In this document: positions 43,547 through 52,035 of the stretch, in pieces
How the letters are laid out: every line of letters starts with the position of its first letter
Numbering within the stretch: the stretch's first letter is position 1
From: Variovorax jilinensis
GTDB taxonomy: Bacteria; Pseudomonadota; Gammaproteobacteria; Burkholderiales; Burkholderiaceae_C
Assembly: GCF_030316885.1 (NCBI RefSeq)
Contig: NZ_JASZYQ010000008.1
Span: 113,646 to 177,645, forward strand
Reading direction: 5' to 3'
Length of the DNA: 64,000 nucleotides
Made by a program: the position numbers and the translations under genes
The notes under the pieces: model-generated
The model's database searches: none
What the model was told of the DNA's origin: nothing
The model's input: only the letters and a program-made list of their open reading frames with translations

Positions 43547-44404
43547 ATGATCGACCTTCCGAAACTGCTCGACCATCCCATCCCGGAGGCGCGGCAGAAG
43601 CTTTCTCGCCGCGATGCGGCCCTGTATGCGCTGTCCGTGGGGCTGGGCCAGGACCCGCTTGACGCCCGTCAGCTGTCCTTCGTGGATCCCGCGCGCGCGG
43701 ACATGCCGATCCTGCCCTTCATGGCGGTGGTGCTGGCGCCGCAAGGGCCATGGATGGCGGATCCGGCGCTCGGCATCGACTACGTCCGCGCGGTGCATGG
43801 CGAGCAGTCGATGCGCTTCGAGGCTCCGCTCCCGACCGAGGGCGAGATCGTCGCCCGGCTGCGTGTGCTCGACGTCGTCGACAAGGGCGCGGACAGGGGT
43901 GCGCTGCTCTACACCGAGAAAGAGCTGCGCAATGCCGCCACCGGAGAGCGCTGCGCCGTGCTGCACAGCACGCTGTTCCTGCGCGGCGACGGCGGCTTCG
44001 GCGGGCCCACGCGGCCGGTCGCTCCGGCGCATCGGCCGCCCGACCGTGCGCCCGACCACACGCTCGACCTTCCGACACGGCCCGAGCAGGCGCTCTACTA
44101 CCGACTCAATGGCGACTTGAACCCGCTGCATGCCGACCCGGCGGCAGCCGCGAAGGCCGGCTATGCGCGACCGATCCTGCATGGCCTGTGCACGCTGGGG
44201 CTGTGCGGCCACGCGTTGCTGCGCACGCTCTGCGACTACGACGCCGCACGCCTGGCCGCGCTCAGCCTGCGCTTCAGCGCACCCGTGCTGCCGGGCGACA
44301 CGGTGCGGGTCGAGCTGTGGGACGACGGCTCCTTCCGTGCCCGCGCGCTCGAACGCGACACCCTGGTCATCAACCACGGCAAGGCCGACATCCGACTGCC
44401 ATGA
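43547..44404 (+). CDS. MaoC-type (double-hotdog) enoyl-CoA hydratase
   Basis: A 285-residue double-hotdog hydratase of the MFE-2/MaoC type. The C-terminal hotdog has the active-site pattern YYRLNGDLNPLHADPAAAAK followed by GYARPILHGLCTLG, with catalytic Asp and His in the hydratase-2 motif. The N-terminal half starts ARQKLSRRDAALYALSVGLG as in the family. AGGAGCCTCGACGCA precedes the ATG. Its stop overlaps the acyl-CoA dehydrogenase start (ATGA). It would hydrate a trans-2-enoyl-CoA to the (3R)-hydroxy form for the SDR. Confidence 0.9.
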   Translation: MIDLPKLLDHPIPEARQKLSRRDAALYALSVGLGQDPLDARQLSFVDPARADMPILPFMAVVLAPQGPWMADPALGIDYVRAVHGEQSMRFEAPLPTEGEIVARLRVLDVVDKGADRGALLYTEKELRNAATGERCAVLHSTLFLRGDGGFGGPTRPVAPAHRPPDRAPDHTLDLPTRPEQALYYRLNGDLNPLHADPAAAAKAGYARPILHGLCTLGLCGHALLRTLCDYDAARLAALSLRFSAPVLPGDTVRVELWDDGSFRARALERDTLVINHGKADIRLP

Positions 44405-45573
44405 AGCTCGAACTCGACCCCACCCAGGCCGCTTTTCGCGACGAGGTGCGCGTTTTTATCCGAGACCACCTGCCCGACGAAATCCGCCAGCGCCTGCGTC
44501 GCGGCCATGCACCGCGCAAGCGCGATTCGGTGACCTGGCAGCGCTTGCTCAACACCCGCGGATGGGCCGCCCCGCACTGGCCGACGGAGTACGGCGGGGC
44601 CGGGCTGGACGTGGCGCGCCGGTTGATCCTGGTGGACGAGCTCTACCGCGCGTCGGCGCCGCAGCCGATCGGCTTCAACGTCAACATGCTGGGCACCGTC
44701 CTGCTGCGCTATGGCACCGAGGCGCAGAAGCGCTTCTTCCTGCCCAAGCTCGCCAACCTGGATCTCTGGTTCTGTCAGGGCTTCTCGGAGCCCGGCTCCG
44801 GCTCCGACCTGGCCTCGCTGCGCACGCGGGCCGAGCGCGAGGGCGAGCACTACCGGGTCAACGGCCAGAAGATCTGGACCACCCATGCGCACCAGGCCGA
44901 CTGGATGTTCGCGCTGGTACGCACCGAGCAGGCGGCGCGCAAGCAGGACGGGATTTCCTTCCTGCTGATCGACATGAAGAGCCCGGGCATCACGGTGCGC
45001 CCGATCGTGTCCATCGACGGCCAGCACCATCTCAACGAGGTGTTCCTCGACGACGTGAGGGTGCCGGTCGAGAACCTGGTGGGCGAGGAGGGCCGGGGCT
45101 GGGACTGTGCCAAGTACCTGCTGGTCAGCGAGCGGGTGTCGGTGGCCAGCGTGGGCCAGTGCTGGGAGCGGCTGGACTATGCGCGCGAGCTGGCCAGCCG
45201 GCCGAGGTGCGGTGGCACGCGCCTCGTCGACGACGCGAAGTTCGGCGGCGAACTGGCGGCGCTGGGCGCGGAGGTGCGTGCGCTGGAACTCACGGCCTGG
45301 CGCTTCCTGCTCGATCCGGACATCGGGCGCACGCTGCCGGGCTTCGCCTCGGTGCTCAAGCTCAAGGGCTCGGAGCTGATCCAGGAGATCACCGCCCTGC
45401 TCGCGCGCGTCTCCGGCCTCGCGGGGCTGGAGCGGCGGGCCAGCGACGGCGCGGACGCCCTCCATGCCGATGCGGCGACGGTGTCGCGCTATTTCTTCCA
45501 TCGCGCCACCTCGATCTACGGCGGATCGAGCGAGGTGCAGAAGGACATCCTGGCCAAGGCCATCCTGGGCTGA
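44401..45573 (+). CDS. Acyl-CoA dehydrogenase, probable large subunit of a heteromer
   Basis: A 390-residue acyl-CoA dehydrogenase with the flavin and substrate motifs QGFSEPGSGSDLASLRT and YRVNGQKIWTTHAHQADWMF and a C-terminal YGGSSEVQKDILAKAILG. It resembles large subunits of paired enzymes such as pimeloyl-CoA dehydrogenase. The next gene, 5 bp away, is a second dehydrogenase lacking several of these residues, which supports an alpha-2/beta-2 enzyme as in pimeloyl-CoA and steroid side-chain oxidation. Electrons would go to ETF, whose beta subunit begins at 63872. Confidence 0.9.
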   Translation: MKLELDPTQAAFRDEVRVFIRDHLPDEIRQRLRRGHAPRKRDSVTWQRLLNTRGWAAPHWPTEYGGAGLDVARRLILVDELYRASAPQPIGFNVNMLGTVLLRYGTEAQKRFFLPKLANLDLWFCQGFSEPGSGSDLASLRTRAEREGEHYRVNGQKIWTTHAHQADWMFALVRTEQAARKQDGISFLLIDMKSPGITVRPIVSIDGQHHLNEVFLDDVRVPVENLVGEEGRGWDCAKYLLVSERVSVASVGQCWERLDYARELASRPRCGGTRLVDDAKFGGELAALGAEVRALELTAWRFLLDPDIGRTLPGFASVLKLKGSELIQEITALLARVSGLAGLERRASDGADALHADAATVSRYFFHRATSIYGGSSEVQKDILAKAILG

Positions 45574-45578
45574 CGCAC

Positions 45579-46697
45579 ATGAATTTCGAGATCACGCAAG
45601 AACAGCTGCTGCTGTCCGAGAGCCTGTCGCGGCTGCTGGGCGATCACTACGGCTTCGAGCAGCGCCGGACCATCGCGGCCTCGGCCGAAGGATGGAGCCC
45701 GCAGGTCTGGCGCCAGCTGGCAGAACTGGGCGTGCTCGCGCTCGGCATTCCAGAGGCCCACGGCGGATTGGGCGGCACGGCGGTCGATCGACTGCCGCTG
45801 CTCGAAGCGCTCGGGCGTGCCTTGACGCTGGAGCCCGTGCTGGCCTCCTGCGTCCTCGGCGGTACGGCCGTACACCTGGCGGGCAGCGAGGCGCAGAAGG
45901 ATGCGCTGCTGCCCCCGCTTGCCGCCGGCGAACTGCGCCTGGCCTGGGCGGACGAGGAGGAAGAGGGCGCGCCGACCTGCGCCGTTCGCGACGGTGATGG
46001 CTGGCGGCTCGATGGTCGCAAGCCCCTGGTGCTGCATGCCGATGCGGCGGGCTGGCTGGTGGTGAGCGCCCGCGTGGCGGGAGACGTGAATGCGACGCAG
46101 GGCGTGGCGCTGTTCCTCGTCGACCCCGCTGCCGCAGGCGTGGGGCTGCGCCGGTTCCGCTTGGTCGATGACACGCCGGCAGCCGAACTCACGCTGCGCG
46201 GTGTTGCGGCCTCGGCCTTGGGCGACCCGGCCGATCTCGCGCACCAGCATGCCGCCATCCAGGCGACGCTCGACGCCGGGACAGCCGCCGCCTGCGCCGG
46301 CATGATCGGGGCCATGGACAAGGCCTTCGAACTCAGCACCGGCTACGTGACCACGCGCAAGCAATTCGGCCGCCTGATCGGCGAGTACCAGGCGCTGCGC
46401 CATCGCATCGCCGAGATGAAGGTCAGTCTGGAGATCGCGCGCAGCATGGCGATGGCGGCCGCTGTGGCGGCGGACGACACCGGCTCACCCGCGTCCGGCA
46501 TCGAATTGGCCAGAGCCAAGCTGGTGATCGGCCGGCACGCGCGCCTGCTTTGCCAGGCCGCCATCCAGTCGCATGGCGGCATCGGCATGACCGAGGAATA
46601 CGCCGTCGGACATTGCCTGCGCCGGGTCCATGTGCTGGATCATCTCTGCGGCGACGTCGATGCGCAGGCCGCGCGCCTGGCCCGCGTGGGCGCTTGA
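45579..46697 (+). CDS. Acyl-CoA dehydrogenase-like protein, probable small subunit
   Basis: A 372-residue dehydrogenase fold. The N-terminal helices (QLLLSESLSRLLGDHYGF, GIPEAHGGLGG) and C-terminal helices (YVTTRKQFGRLIGEYQALRH, QSHGGIGMTEEYAVGHCLRR) are typical, but the central flavin-contacting region reads LRLAWADEEEEGAPTC instead of the usual SEP.. AGSD motif and the C-terminal EG-T-EIQ motif is missing. These losses fit a non-catalytic or half-site subunit of a heteromeric enzyme. It starts 5 bp after its partner. Confidence 0.87.
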   Translation: MNFEITQEQLLLSESLSRLLGDHYGFEQRRTIAASAEGWSPQVWRQLAELGVLALGIPEAHGGLGGTAVDRLPLLEALGRALTLEPVLASCVLGGTAVHLAGSEAQKDALLPPLAAGELRLAWADEEEEGAPTCAVRDGDGWRLDGRKPLVLHADAAGWLVVSARVAGDVNATQGVALFLVDPAAAGVGLRRFRLVDDTPAAELTLRGVAASALGDPADLAHQHAAIQATLDAGTAAACAGMIGAMDKAFELSTGYVTTRKQFGRLIGEYQALRHRIAEMKVSLEIARSMAMAAAVAADDTGSPASGIELARAKLVIGRHARLLCQAAIQSHGGIGMTEEYAVGHCLRRVHVLDHLCGDVDAQAARLARVGA

Positions 46698-46723
46698 AGA
46701 CAGAGCAGGAAATCGACCCGACC

Positions 46724-48274
46724 ATGTATCTCACGCTCAGCCTCCAGCGGTCCATGCAGCAGACGCCCGGCAAGACGGCGACCATCTTCGGCAAGCGTCG
46801 CCGCAGCTTCCAGGAACACGGCGAACGCGTCGGCCGGCTCGCCGGCGCGCTGCGCTCGGCAGGCCTGCAGGCGGGCGATCGCGTCGGCGTGCTGGCCCTC
46901 AATTCCGACCGCTTCCTCGAATGCATCATGGGCGTGTGGTGGGCCGGCGGTGTGCTCAATCCGGTCAACACGCGTTGGAGCGTGCCCGAGATCGTCTACT
47001 CGCTCGACGACTGCGACACCCGCATCCTGATCGTCGACGACGCCTTCGCACCGCTGGCACCGAGGATCGCTGCCGGGGCCCGCCATGCCCCGCTCTTGAT
47101 CCACGCCGGCGAGGGCCCGGCCCCGGACGGAATGCTGGACTACGAACACCTGATCGCGGGGCACGCCACTGCCGCCGATGCCGGCCGCGGCGGCAACGAC
47201 CTCGCCTGCATCATGTACACGGGCGGCACCACAGGGCATCCCAAGGGGGTCATGCAATCGCACCTGAACCTGTGGTCGGCGGCGGTCCAGCGGCTGGCCG
47301 AGACGCCGATCCTGCAGGGCAGCACCACCTTGCACGTGGTGCCGCTGTTTCACATTGCCGGGGTGGGGCGGGTGGTCATGCAATCCATCGCGGGCGAATG
47401 CCAGGCGGTATTGCGGGCCTTCGATCCGCGCGCGGTGCTCGAGGCGATCGAGCGCGAGAGGATCACGGACACGGTGATGGTGCCGACCATGATCCAGGCG
47501 GTGTTGGAGCACCCCGACTTCGACAAGTTCGACCTTGCGAGCTTCAGGCGGCTGGGCTATGGCGCCTCGCCGAGTGCCAGCGTGATGGTCGAGCAGGCGG
47601 TTCACAAGCTGCCGCAGGTGGAGCTTTCGCATGCCTATGGGTTGACGGAGGCCTGTCCCGTCATCTCGTCCAGCGGCCCGGCGGACCACAGCGAGGCTGC
47701 GCGAAGGAGCGGCGTGTCGCGCTCTGTGGGCCGTCCGGCCCTGGCCGTGCTAGTGCGGATCGTCGATCCGGAAGGGCAGGAAGTGCCGCGTGACATGGTG
47801 GGCGAGATCACCGCGCGCGGGCCCAACATGATGCTGGGCTACTGGAACAAGCCCGAAGAGACCGCGAGGGCCTTGCGCAACGGCTGGCTGCACACGGGCG
47901 ACGGCGGCTACATGGACGCCGACGGCCGGCTCTACGTCGTCGACCGCATCAAGGACATGATCGTCAGCGGCGGCGAGAACGTCTATTCCGCCGAGGTGGA
48001 GAACGCCATCGCCCAGCACCCGGATGTCGCGATGTGCGCCGTGATCGGCATCCCGCACGAGAAGTGGGGGGAGGCGGTGCATGCCATCGTGGTGTGCCGG
48101 CCGGGTGCCGAACTGGACGAGGCCGCGGTGCGCGCCCACTGCCGCGAGCTGATCGCCGGCTACAAGTGCCCGAAGAGCGTCGCGTTCCGCGACGCGCTGC
48201 CGCTGTCGAGCGCCGGCAAGATTCTCAAGACAAAGCTGCGCGAGCCCTTCTGGGCCGACCGGGGCTCGACATGA
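46724..48274 (+). CDS. AMP-forming acyl-CoA ligase
   Basis: A 516-residue adenylate-forming ligase of the long/medium-chain type. Motifs: MYTGGTTGHPKGVMQSH, HAYGLTEACPV, GWLHTGDGGYMDADGRLYVV and the catalytic Lys in SSAGKILKTKLRE. I place the start at 46724, after CAGGA, 26 bp downstream of the dehydrogenase; the frame is open further upstream inside that gene. It differs from the 38217 ligase, so two acids (substrate and a side-chain product, for example) may be activated. Its stop overlaps the MBL gene (ATGA). Confidence 0.9.
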   Translation: MYLTLSLQRSMQQTPGKTATIFGKRRRSFQEHGERVGRLAGALRSAGLQAGDRVGVLALNSDRFLECIMGVWWAGGVLNPVNTRWSVPEIVYSLDDCDTRILIVDDAFAPLAPRIAAGARHAPLLIHAGEGPAPDGMLDYEHLIAGHATAADAGRGGNDLACIMYTGGTTGHPKGVMQSHLNLWSAAVQRLAETPILQGSTTLHVVPLFHIAGVGRVVMQSIAGECQAVLRAFDPRAVLEAIERERITDTVMVPTMIQAVLEHPDFDKFDLASFRRLGYGASPSASVMVEQAVHKLPQVELSHAYGLTEACPVISSSGPADHSEAARRSGVSRSVGRPALAVLVRIVDPEGQEVPRDMVGEITARGPNMMLGYWNKPEETARALRNGWLHTGDGGYMDADGRLYVVDRIKDMIVSGGENVYSAEVENAIAQHPDVAMCAVIGIPHEKWGEAVHAIVVCRPGAELDEAAVRAHCRELIAGYKCPKSVAFRDALPLSSAGKILKTKLREPFWADRGST

Positions 48275-49365
48275 GCGCCACTTGCATGGAGGAACGCGCG
48301 GCGGCGCCTGACGCGCCGCTGCACTTTCCTTGCGGGGTTGCGCCTGCACTCGGCGTGGCGCTCGAGATCGCGCCGGGAATCCTCTGGCAGCGCCTGCCGC
48401 TGCCCAGCGGCCAGACCGTCAATGCCTGGGCACTGCGCGACGGCGACGGCTGGACCGTGGTCGACTGCGGCATGTCCAACGAGCCAGCGCTCGAGGTATG
48501 GCGTCGACTGTTGTCGCCGGCGGGGCCGCTCGAAGGCCGACCGGTCCGGCGCGTGATCGGCACCCATCTGCACGCGGACCATGTCGGCATGGCCGGCTGG
48601 TTGTGCGCGGAGTTCGATGGCGAGCTGTGGATGACGCGCAGCGAGTACCTCCAGGCATCCTTGCTGCAGGCCCGCAGCGGGGGCTTGATGTCGGCGTCCG
48701 AGCTGTCCTTCTACGCGCGCGCCGGCTGGGATGCCGCGGCGTTGGGCGCGTTGCAACCGATGGGACGGCACATGGCGCCCCTGCCCACGCGCTATCGGCG
48801 CATCCGCGACGGCGAGTGCGTTCGCATCGGTGACGACGATTGGCAGGTGCTGGTCGGCAGCGGCCATTCGACCGAACACGCCTGCCTGTACTGTCCGGCA
48901 CGCGGCCTGTTGCTATCGGGCGACCAGGTGCTGCCGAGCATCTCTTCCAACGTGTCGGTCTGGCCCTCCGAGCCCGGCGCGAATCCCATGCAGGACTGGC
49001 TTGCCTCCCTCGCGATGCTACGGCGGGTGGTGCCCGACGACGTGCTGGTGCTTCCCGCCCACCACGATCCGTTCCGCGGGCTGCACGGGCGGCTCGCGCA
49101 GCTCGAGCGCAAGCGGCATCGGGCCTTAGACCGACTGCGCGACGCTCTTGAGCAAGCGGATCGCCGCGCGGTCGATTGCTTCGAGACCTTGTTCGGCCGC
49201 AAGGAGTTCGCCAGCGTGTTCGTCCAGCAGCTCGCGACCGGCGAGGCGGTAGCCTATCTTCACTACCTCGTCGATCGCGGGGAGGCAGTGGTGCACGAGG
49301 ACGTCCATGGCATCGCGTGGTACCGCGACGCGGCCCAGGCGCTTCCCGGGAGCGCTGAACGATGA
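48271..49365 (+). CDS. MBL-fold metallohydrolase
   Basis: A 364-residue metallo-beta-lactamase-fold hydrolase. The zinc motif is THLHADHVG (His99, His101, Asp103, His104), followed by GSGHSTEHACLYC with a further His, SGDQVLPSISSN with the bridging Asp, and PAHHDPFRG. The roughly 80-residue helical C-terminal part resembles the LACTB2-like group. In an acyl-CoA operon a thioesterase or lactone hydrolase role is plausible (inference). It overlaps both neighbours by ATGA. Confidence 0.88.
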   Translation: MSATCMEERAAAPDAPLHFPCGVAPALGVALEIAPGILWQRLPLPSGQTVNAWALRDGDGWTVVDCGMSNEPALEVWRRLLSPAGPLEGRPVRRVIGTHLHADHVGMAGWLCAEFDGELWMTRSEYLQASLLQARSGGLMSASELSFYARAGWDAAALGALQPMGRHMAPLPTRYRRIRDGECVRIGDDDWQVLVGSGHSTEHACLYCPARGLLLSGDQVLPSISSNVSVWPSEPGANPMQDWLASLAMLRRVVPDDVLVLPAHHDPFRGLHGRLAQLERKRHRALDRLRDALEQADRRAVDCFETLFGRKEFASVFVQQLATGEAVAYLHYLVDRGEAVVHEDVHGIAWYRDAAQALPGSAER

Positions 49366-50216
49366 CCACATCGGACCTCCTCGCGCTGCGCGAGGCGACG
49401 CTTCGCATCGGCCCCGGCGGCGTGGCCGAGTTCACGCACCGGCGGCCGGAAGCGCGCAACGCGCTGAGCATGGCGATGCGCGAGGACTACCGCGACATGC
49501 TCGAGCGGGTCGAGAACGACCGCGGCATCCGCGCCCTGATCGTCACCGGCTCCGACGGCAGCTTTTGTGCCGGCGGTGACGTGAAAGGCATGGCCGCCAT
49601 GCACGCCTCGCAGTCCGAGGCAGGGGCGGCCGCACAGGCGCGCAGCCGCATCGCCGCCGATCATCATCGCTGGCTGGACCGGCTGCGCTCGCTCGACGTG
49701 CCGGTGATCGCCGCGGTGGATGGCCCGGCCTTCGGCGCCGGGGCCTCGATCGCGCTCATGGCCGACTTCGTGCTGGCATCCACCCGTGCCAGCTTCTGCA
49801 TGGTCTTTGCAAGGATGGGCATGGTGCCTGACTTCGGCGCCTTTCATACCCTGCCGCGGCTGGTCGGCCTGGCAAAGGCCAAGGAGCTCATGATGACCGC
49901 GCGGCGCTTCGGTGCCGAGGAGGCCCGGTCGCTCGGCATCGTCCATGCCGTGCACGAGCCGGCATGCTTGCTCGACGAAGCGCGCCACCTGGCAGCGCGG
50001 CTCGCGCGCGGCCCGCGCGACGCGCTGGGCATGATCAAGAATTCGCTGAACCGCAGCTTCGACTGCGACTACCGCACTATGGCCGAGATCGAAGCCCACC
50101 AACAGGCGGTGGCGATGTCGCTGCCCTTCCATGCCGATGCCGTGCAGCGTTTCCTGCGCAAGGAGTCGCCGGCCTACGACTGGGACCGCGCGGTCGAAGG
50201 TAAAGGCACGGCCTGA
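49362..50216 (+). CDS. Enoyl-CoA hydratase/isomerase (crotonase fold)
   Basis: A 284-residue crotonase-fold protein with the oxyanion-hole segments SFCAGGDVKGM and DGPAFGAGASIALMADFVLA. One of the two catalytic Glu positions appears as Asp in GMVPDFGAFHTL, as in isomerase or other non-hydratase members. It is the last gene of the operon (ATGA with the MBL gene) and converges on the IclR gene, 18 bp away. It could hydrate, isomerise or cleave a ring in an acyl-CoA. Confidence 0.88.
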   Translation: MTTSDLLALREATLRIGPGGVAEFTHRRPEARNALSMAMREDYRDMLERVENDRGIRALIVTGSDGSFCAGGDVKGMAAMHASQSEAGAAAQARSRIAADHHRWLDRLRSLDVPVIAAVDGPAFGAGASIALMADFVLASTRASFCMVFARMGMVPDFGAFHTLPRLVGLAKAKELMMTARRFGAEEARSLGIVHAVHEPACLLDEARHLAARLARGPRDALGMIKNSLNRSFDCDYRTMAEIEAHQQAVAMSLPFHADAVQRFLRKESPAYDWDRAVEGKGTA

Positions 50217-50234
50217 GGCTGGCCGCCGGCGCAA

Positions 50235-50972
50235 CTATCCGATCAGCAGCGCCGCCGCGACGCTCTTCAGCGCCTCGAGGTAGTCGGCGCGACGGTGCTG
50301 CATGCGCTCGCTCGGTCCGGCAAGCGAAAGGCCGACGGGCAGCTCGCCGATCCAGCCGGCCACCGCCAGGCCGTCGACGCCGTCGGTGCCTTCGCCCAGC
50401 GCCTCGGCCCAACCCTGCTCGCGGCTCTTGACCACCGCGCTGCGAAAGCGCTTGGGGTCCGTGATGGTGCGCCGCGTGATCGGCTTGAAGCTCATCTTGC
50501 CGAGCATGGCGCCCAGCTCCTCGTCCGACTGCAGGCCCAGCAGCGCCTTGCCGAGCGCGGAGGCCCGCAGGTTCACCCGGTCGCCCACCTCGACGACGTA
50601 GCGCAGGGGCTGGCGGCTCGACTGCGCTGCCACCACCTTGGCGGCGTCGTTGTCGAGGACGCCGAAGAAGGCGCTCTCGCCGGTCTTTTCCACCAGCTGC
50701 TCCACCGCCTCGCGGGCGACGGTAGAAAGCGGGTCGTTCTCGTTGATTTGCTGGGCTGCCTCCCACAGACGGGCGGTGGGGTAGTAGCGCAGGGTGCGCG
50801 AGGTCCGCATGAGATAGCCGGCCGTGTGCATCGTGTGCAACAGGTCGAGGCTGCTGCTGTCCGCCACGGACAGCATGCGTGCCACGTCCGAGTTGGACAG
50901 TGCGCGCTTCTCGCGCGCAAAGATCTCGATGACGGCAAGGGTGCGCGTCGCGCCGGCGACCAGGGAAGGCAT
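50235..50972 (-). CDS. IclR-family transcriptional regulator
   Basis: A 245-residue IclR-type regulator: an N-terminal winged helix (TRTLAVIEIFAREKRALSNS, HTAGYLMRTSRTLRYYPT) and a C-terminal effector domain (VEVGDRVNLRASALGKALL, VAGWIGELPVGLSLAGPSER). It is a close paralogue of the regulator at 56670 (shared SNS/SxLDLLHT and SAFFGVLD segments). It is the last gene of the Bug/CaiB/dehydrogenase/hydratase/lyase block, 64 bp after the lyase, and is likely to regulate it in response to a pathway acid or CoA ester. Confidence 0.92.
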   Translation of the reverse strand: MPSLVAGATRTLAVIEIFAREKRALSNSDVARMLSVADSSSLDLLHTMHTAGYLMRTSRTLRYYPTARLWEAAQQINENDPLSTVAREAVEQLVEKTGESAFFGVLDNDAAKVVAAQSSRQPLRYVVEVGDRVNLRASALGKALLGLQSDEELGAMLGKMSFKPITRRTITDPKRFRSAVVKSREQGWAEALGEGTDGVDGLAVAGWIGELPVGLSLAGPSERMQHRRADYLEALKSVAAALLIG

Positions 50973-50980
50973 CAGATTCT

Positions 50981-51013
50981 CCGAACGAAAACGCGTAGTT
51001 TCGCAAGATTCGG
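50981..51013 (-). promoter_or_regulatory. Possible operator of the IclR gene
   Basis: CCGAA (50981-50985) and TTCGG (51009-51013) form an outer dyad; CGAAA and TTTCG (50986-50990 and 50999-51003) form an inner one with a centre displaced by about 2.5 bp. It lies 9-41 bp before the IclR start. The symmetry is weak. Confidence 0.25.
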
Positions 51014-51036
51014 CAACGCCTCGGCCGGAGGGCGTC

Positions 51037-52035
51037 CTACCGTGCGCCGAAGAAGGCCTGGCGCGCGGCGGCCGGCAACCTCATTCCGGTGGCGTCCGCC
51101 TTCTTCAGGACGCTCCAGAAATAGCGGTAGGTGGCGCGGTCGTGCAGTTCGCCCTCGTACTGGATCGGGCCCCAGTCGTTCGCCTGGGCGGCGAGCAGGA
51201 TCTTCGTGCCATCGGCCACCTCCTGGAAGTCGGGTCGCATCGCTTCGATGATCGGCACGATCTGCGCGGGGTAGATGCTCCACATGCGTTGGAAACCGAA
51301 CTCGTCGCGCGCTCGCCGCGCATCGCTGCCGATCACCTGCGCGTCCTTGAGGTTCAGGCAGACGTTGTGCGCGGGCACGACGCCGGCGGCAAGTGCTGCG
51401 GCCGTGACCTCGGCCTTGGCCCGCGCGAGCAGCCGGTGCTCGAACTGGCCCGGGCTGCGCATCGCCGAGGCCGGGATGGCGCCGTGATGGCCGCTCACGA
51501 AATCCATGAGGCCGAAGTCCAGCACCTCGAGGTGGGGCAAGGCGGCGATGGCCTGCACCTCGCGCAGCGCGCCATGCGTTTCGATCAACGCATGGATCGG
51601 GACCGGTGCGGTCCGGCCCGCGCCGCGCGCCACGCGCTGCACGGCATCGATCACCTCGGCCACCTGGGCCGCCGAGGTTGCCTTGGGAATGGTGACGTAG
51701 GCCAGGTGTTCGGCCGCCGTGCCGACCACGATCTCGACATCCTGGCGCCAGGCCGGATGCGAAGGGTCGTGGATGCGAACGCCCAGCTTTTTATGGCGGT
51801 TGTCGGGTGCGTTGATGCGGGTGGCGACCATCTGCGCGTGGGCCTGTTCCTCGCCGGCGCGGGCACCGTCCTCGCAATCGCAGGTGATGTCGAAGACGGG
51901 CCCGAGTTCGTCCTGGAGCGCCAGTGCTTTGAGGATCAGCTTCTCGCTGCCGGCGAAATGCTCGCACGCGGCGAGCACCGGAAACGCCTTCTCGCCGGAA
52001 AAGAGGGCCTGGTCGGGGTGAACGGGGTGGGTCAT
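51037..52035 (-). CDS. HpcH/HpaI-type CoA-ester lyase, beta-methylmalyl/citramalyl-CoA lyase-like
   Basis: A 332-residue CoA-ester lyase of the citrate-lyase-beta/malyl-CoA-lyase family. Family segments are FPVLAACEHFAGSEKLILKA, PVFDITCDCEDGA (with metal-binding acid), VRIHDPSHPAWRQDVEIVVG, HALIETHGALREV with the metal-binding Glu, and DFGLMDFVSGHHG. The ATG overlaps the hydratase stop (ATGA), so it follows a mesaconyl-CoA-hydratase-like enzyme directly. It would split beta-methylmalyl-CoA to glyoxylate and propionyl-CoA, or citramalyl-CoA to pyruvate and acetyl-CoA. Which of these it does cannot be read here. Confidence 0.88.
   Translation of the reverse strand: MTHPVHPDQALFSGEKAFPVLAACEHFAGSEKLILKALALQDELGPVFDITCDCEDGARAGEEQAHAQMVATRINAPDNRHKKLGVRIHDPSHPAWRQDVEIVVGTAAEHLAYVTIPKATSAAQVAEVIDAVQRVARGAGRTAPVPIHALIETHGALREVQAIAALPHLEVLDFGLMDFVSGHHGAIPASAMRSPGQFEHRLLARAKAEVTAAALAAGVVPAHNVCLNLKDAQVIGSDARRARDEFGFQRMWSIYPAQIVPIIEAMRPDFQEVADGTKILLAAQANDWGPIQYEGELHDRATYRYFWSVLKKADATGMRLPAAARQAFFGAR

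Noticed and set aside
41335..43581. 748-codon minus-strand frame
   Set aside because: Opposite the thiolase and SDR genes, which have full motifs and ribosome-binding sites; the frame is low-complexity Ala/Arg/His-rich.
44130..45578. N-terminal extension of the second acyl-CoA dehydrogenase through its neighbour
   Set aside because: Shadow frame of the first dehydrogenase; the ATG at 45579 gives normal family length.
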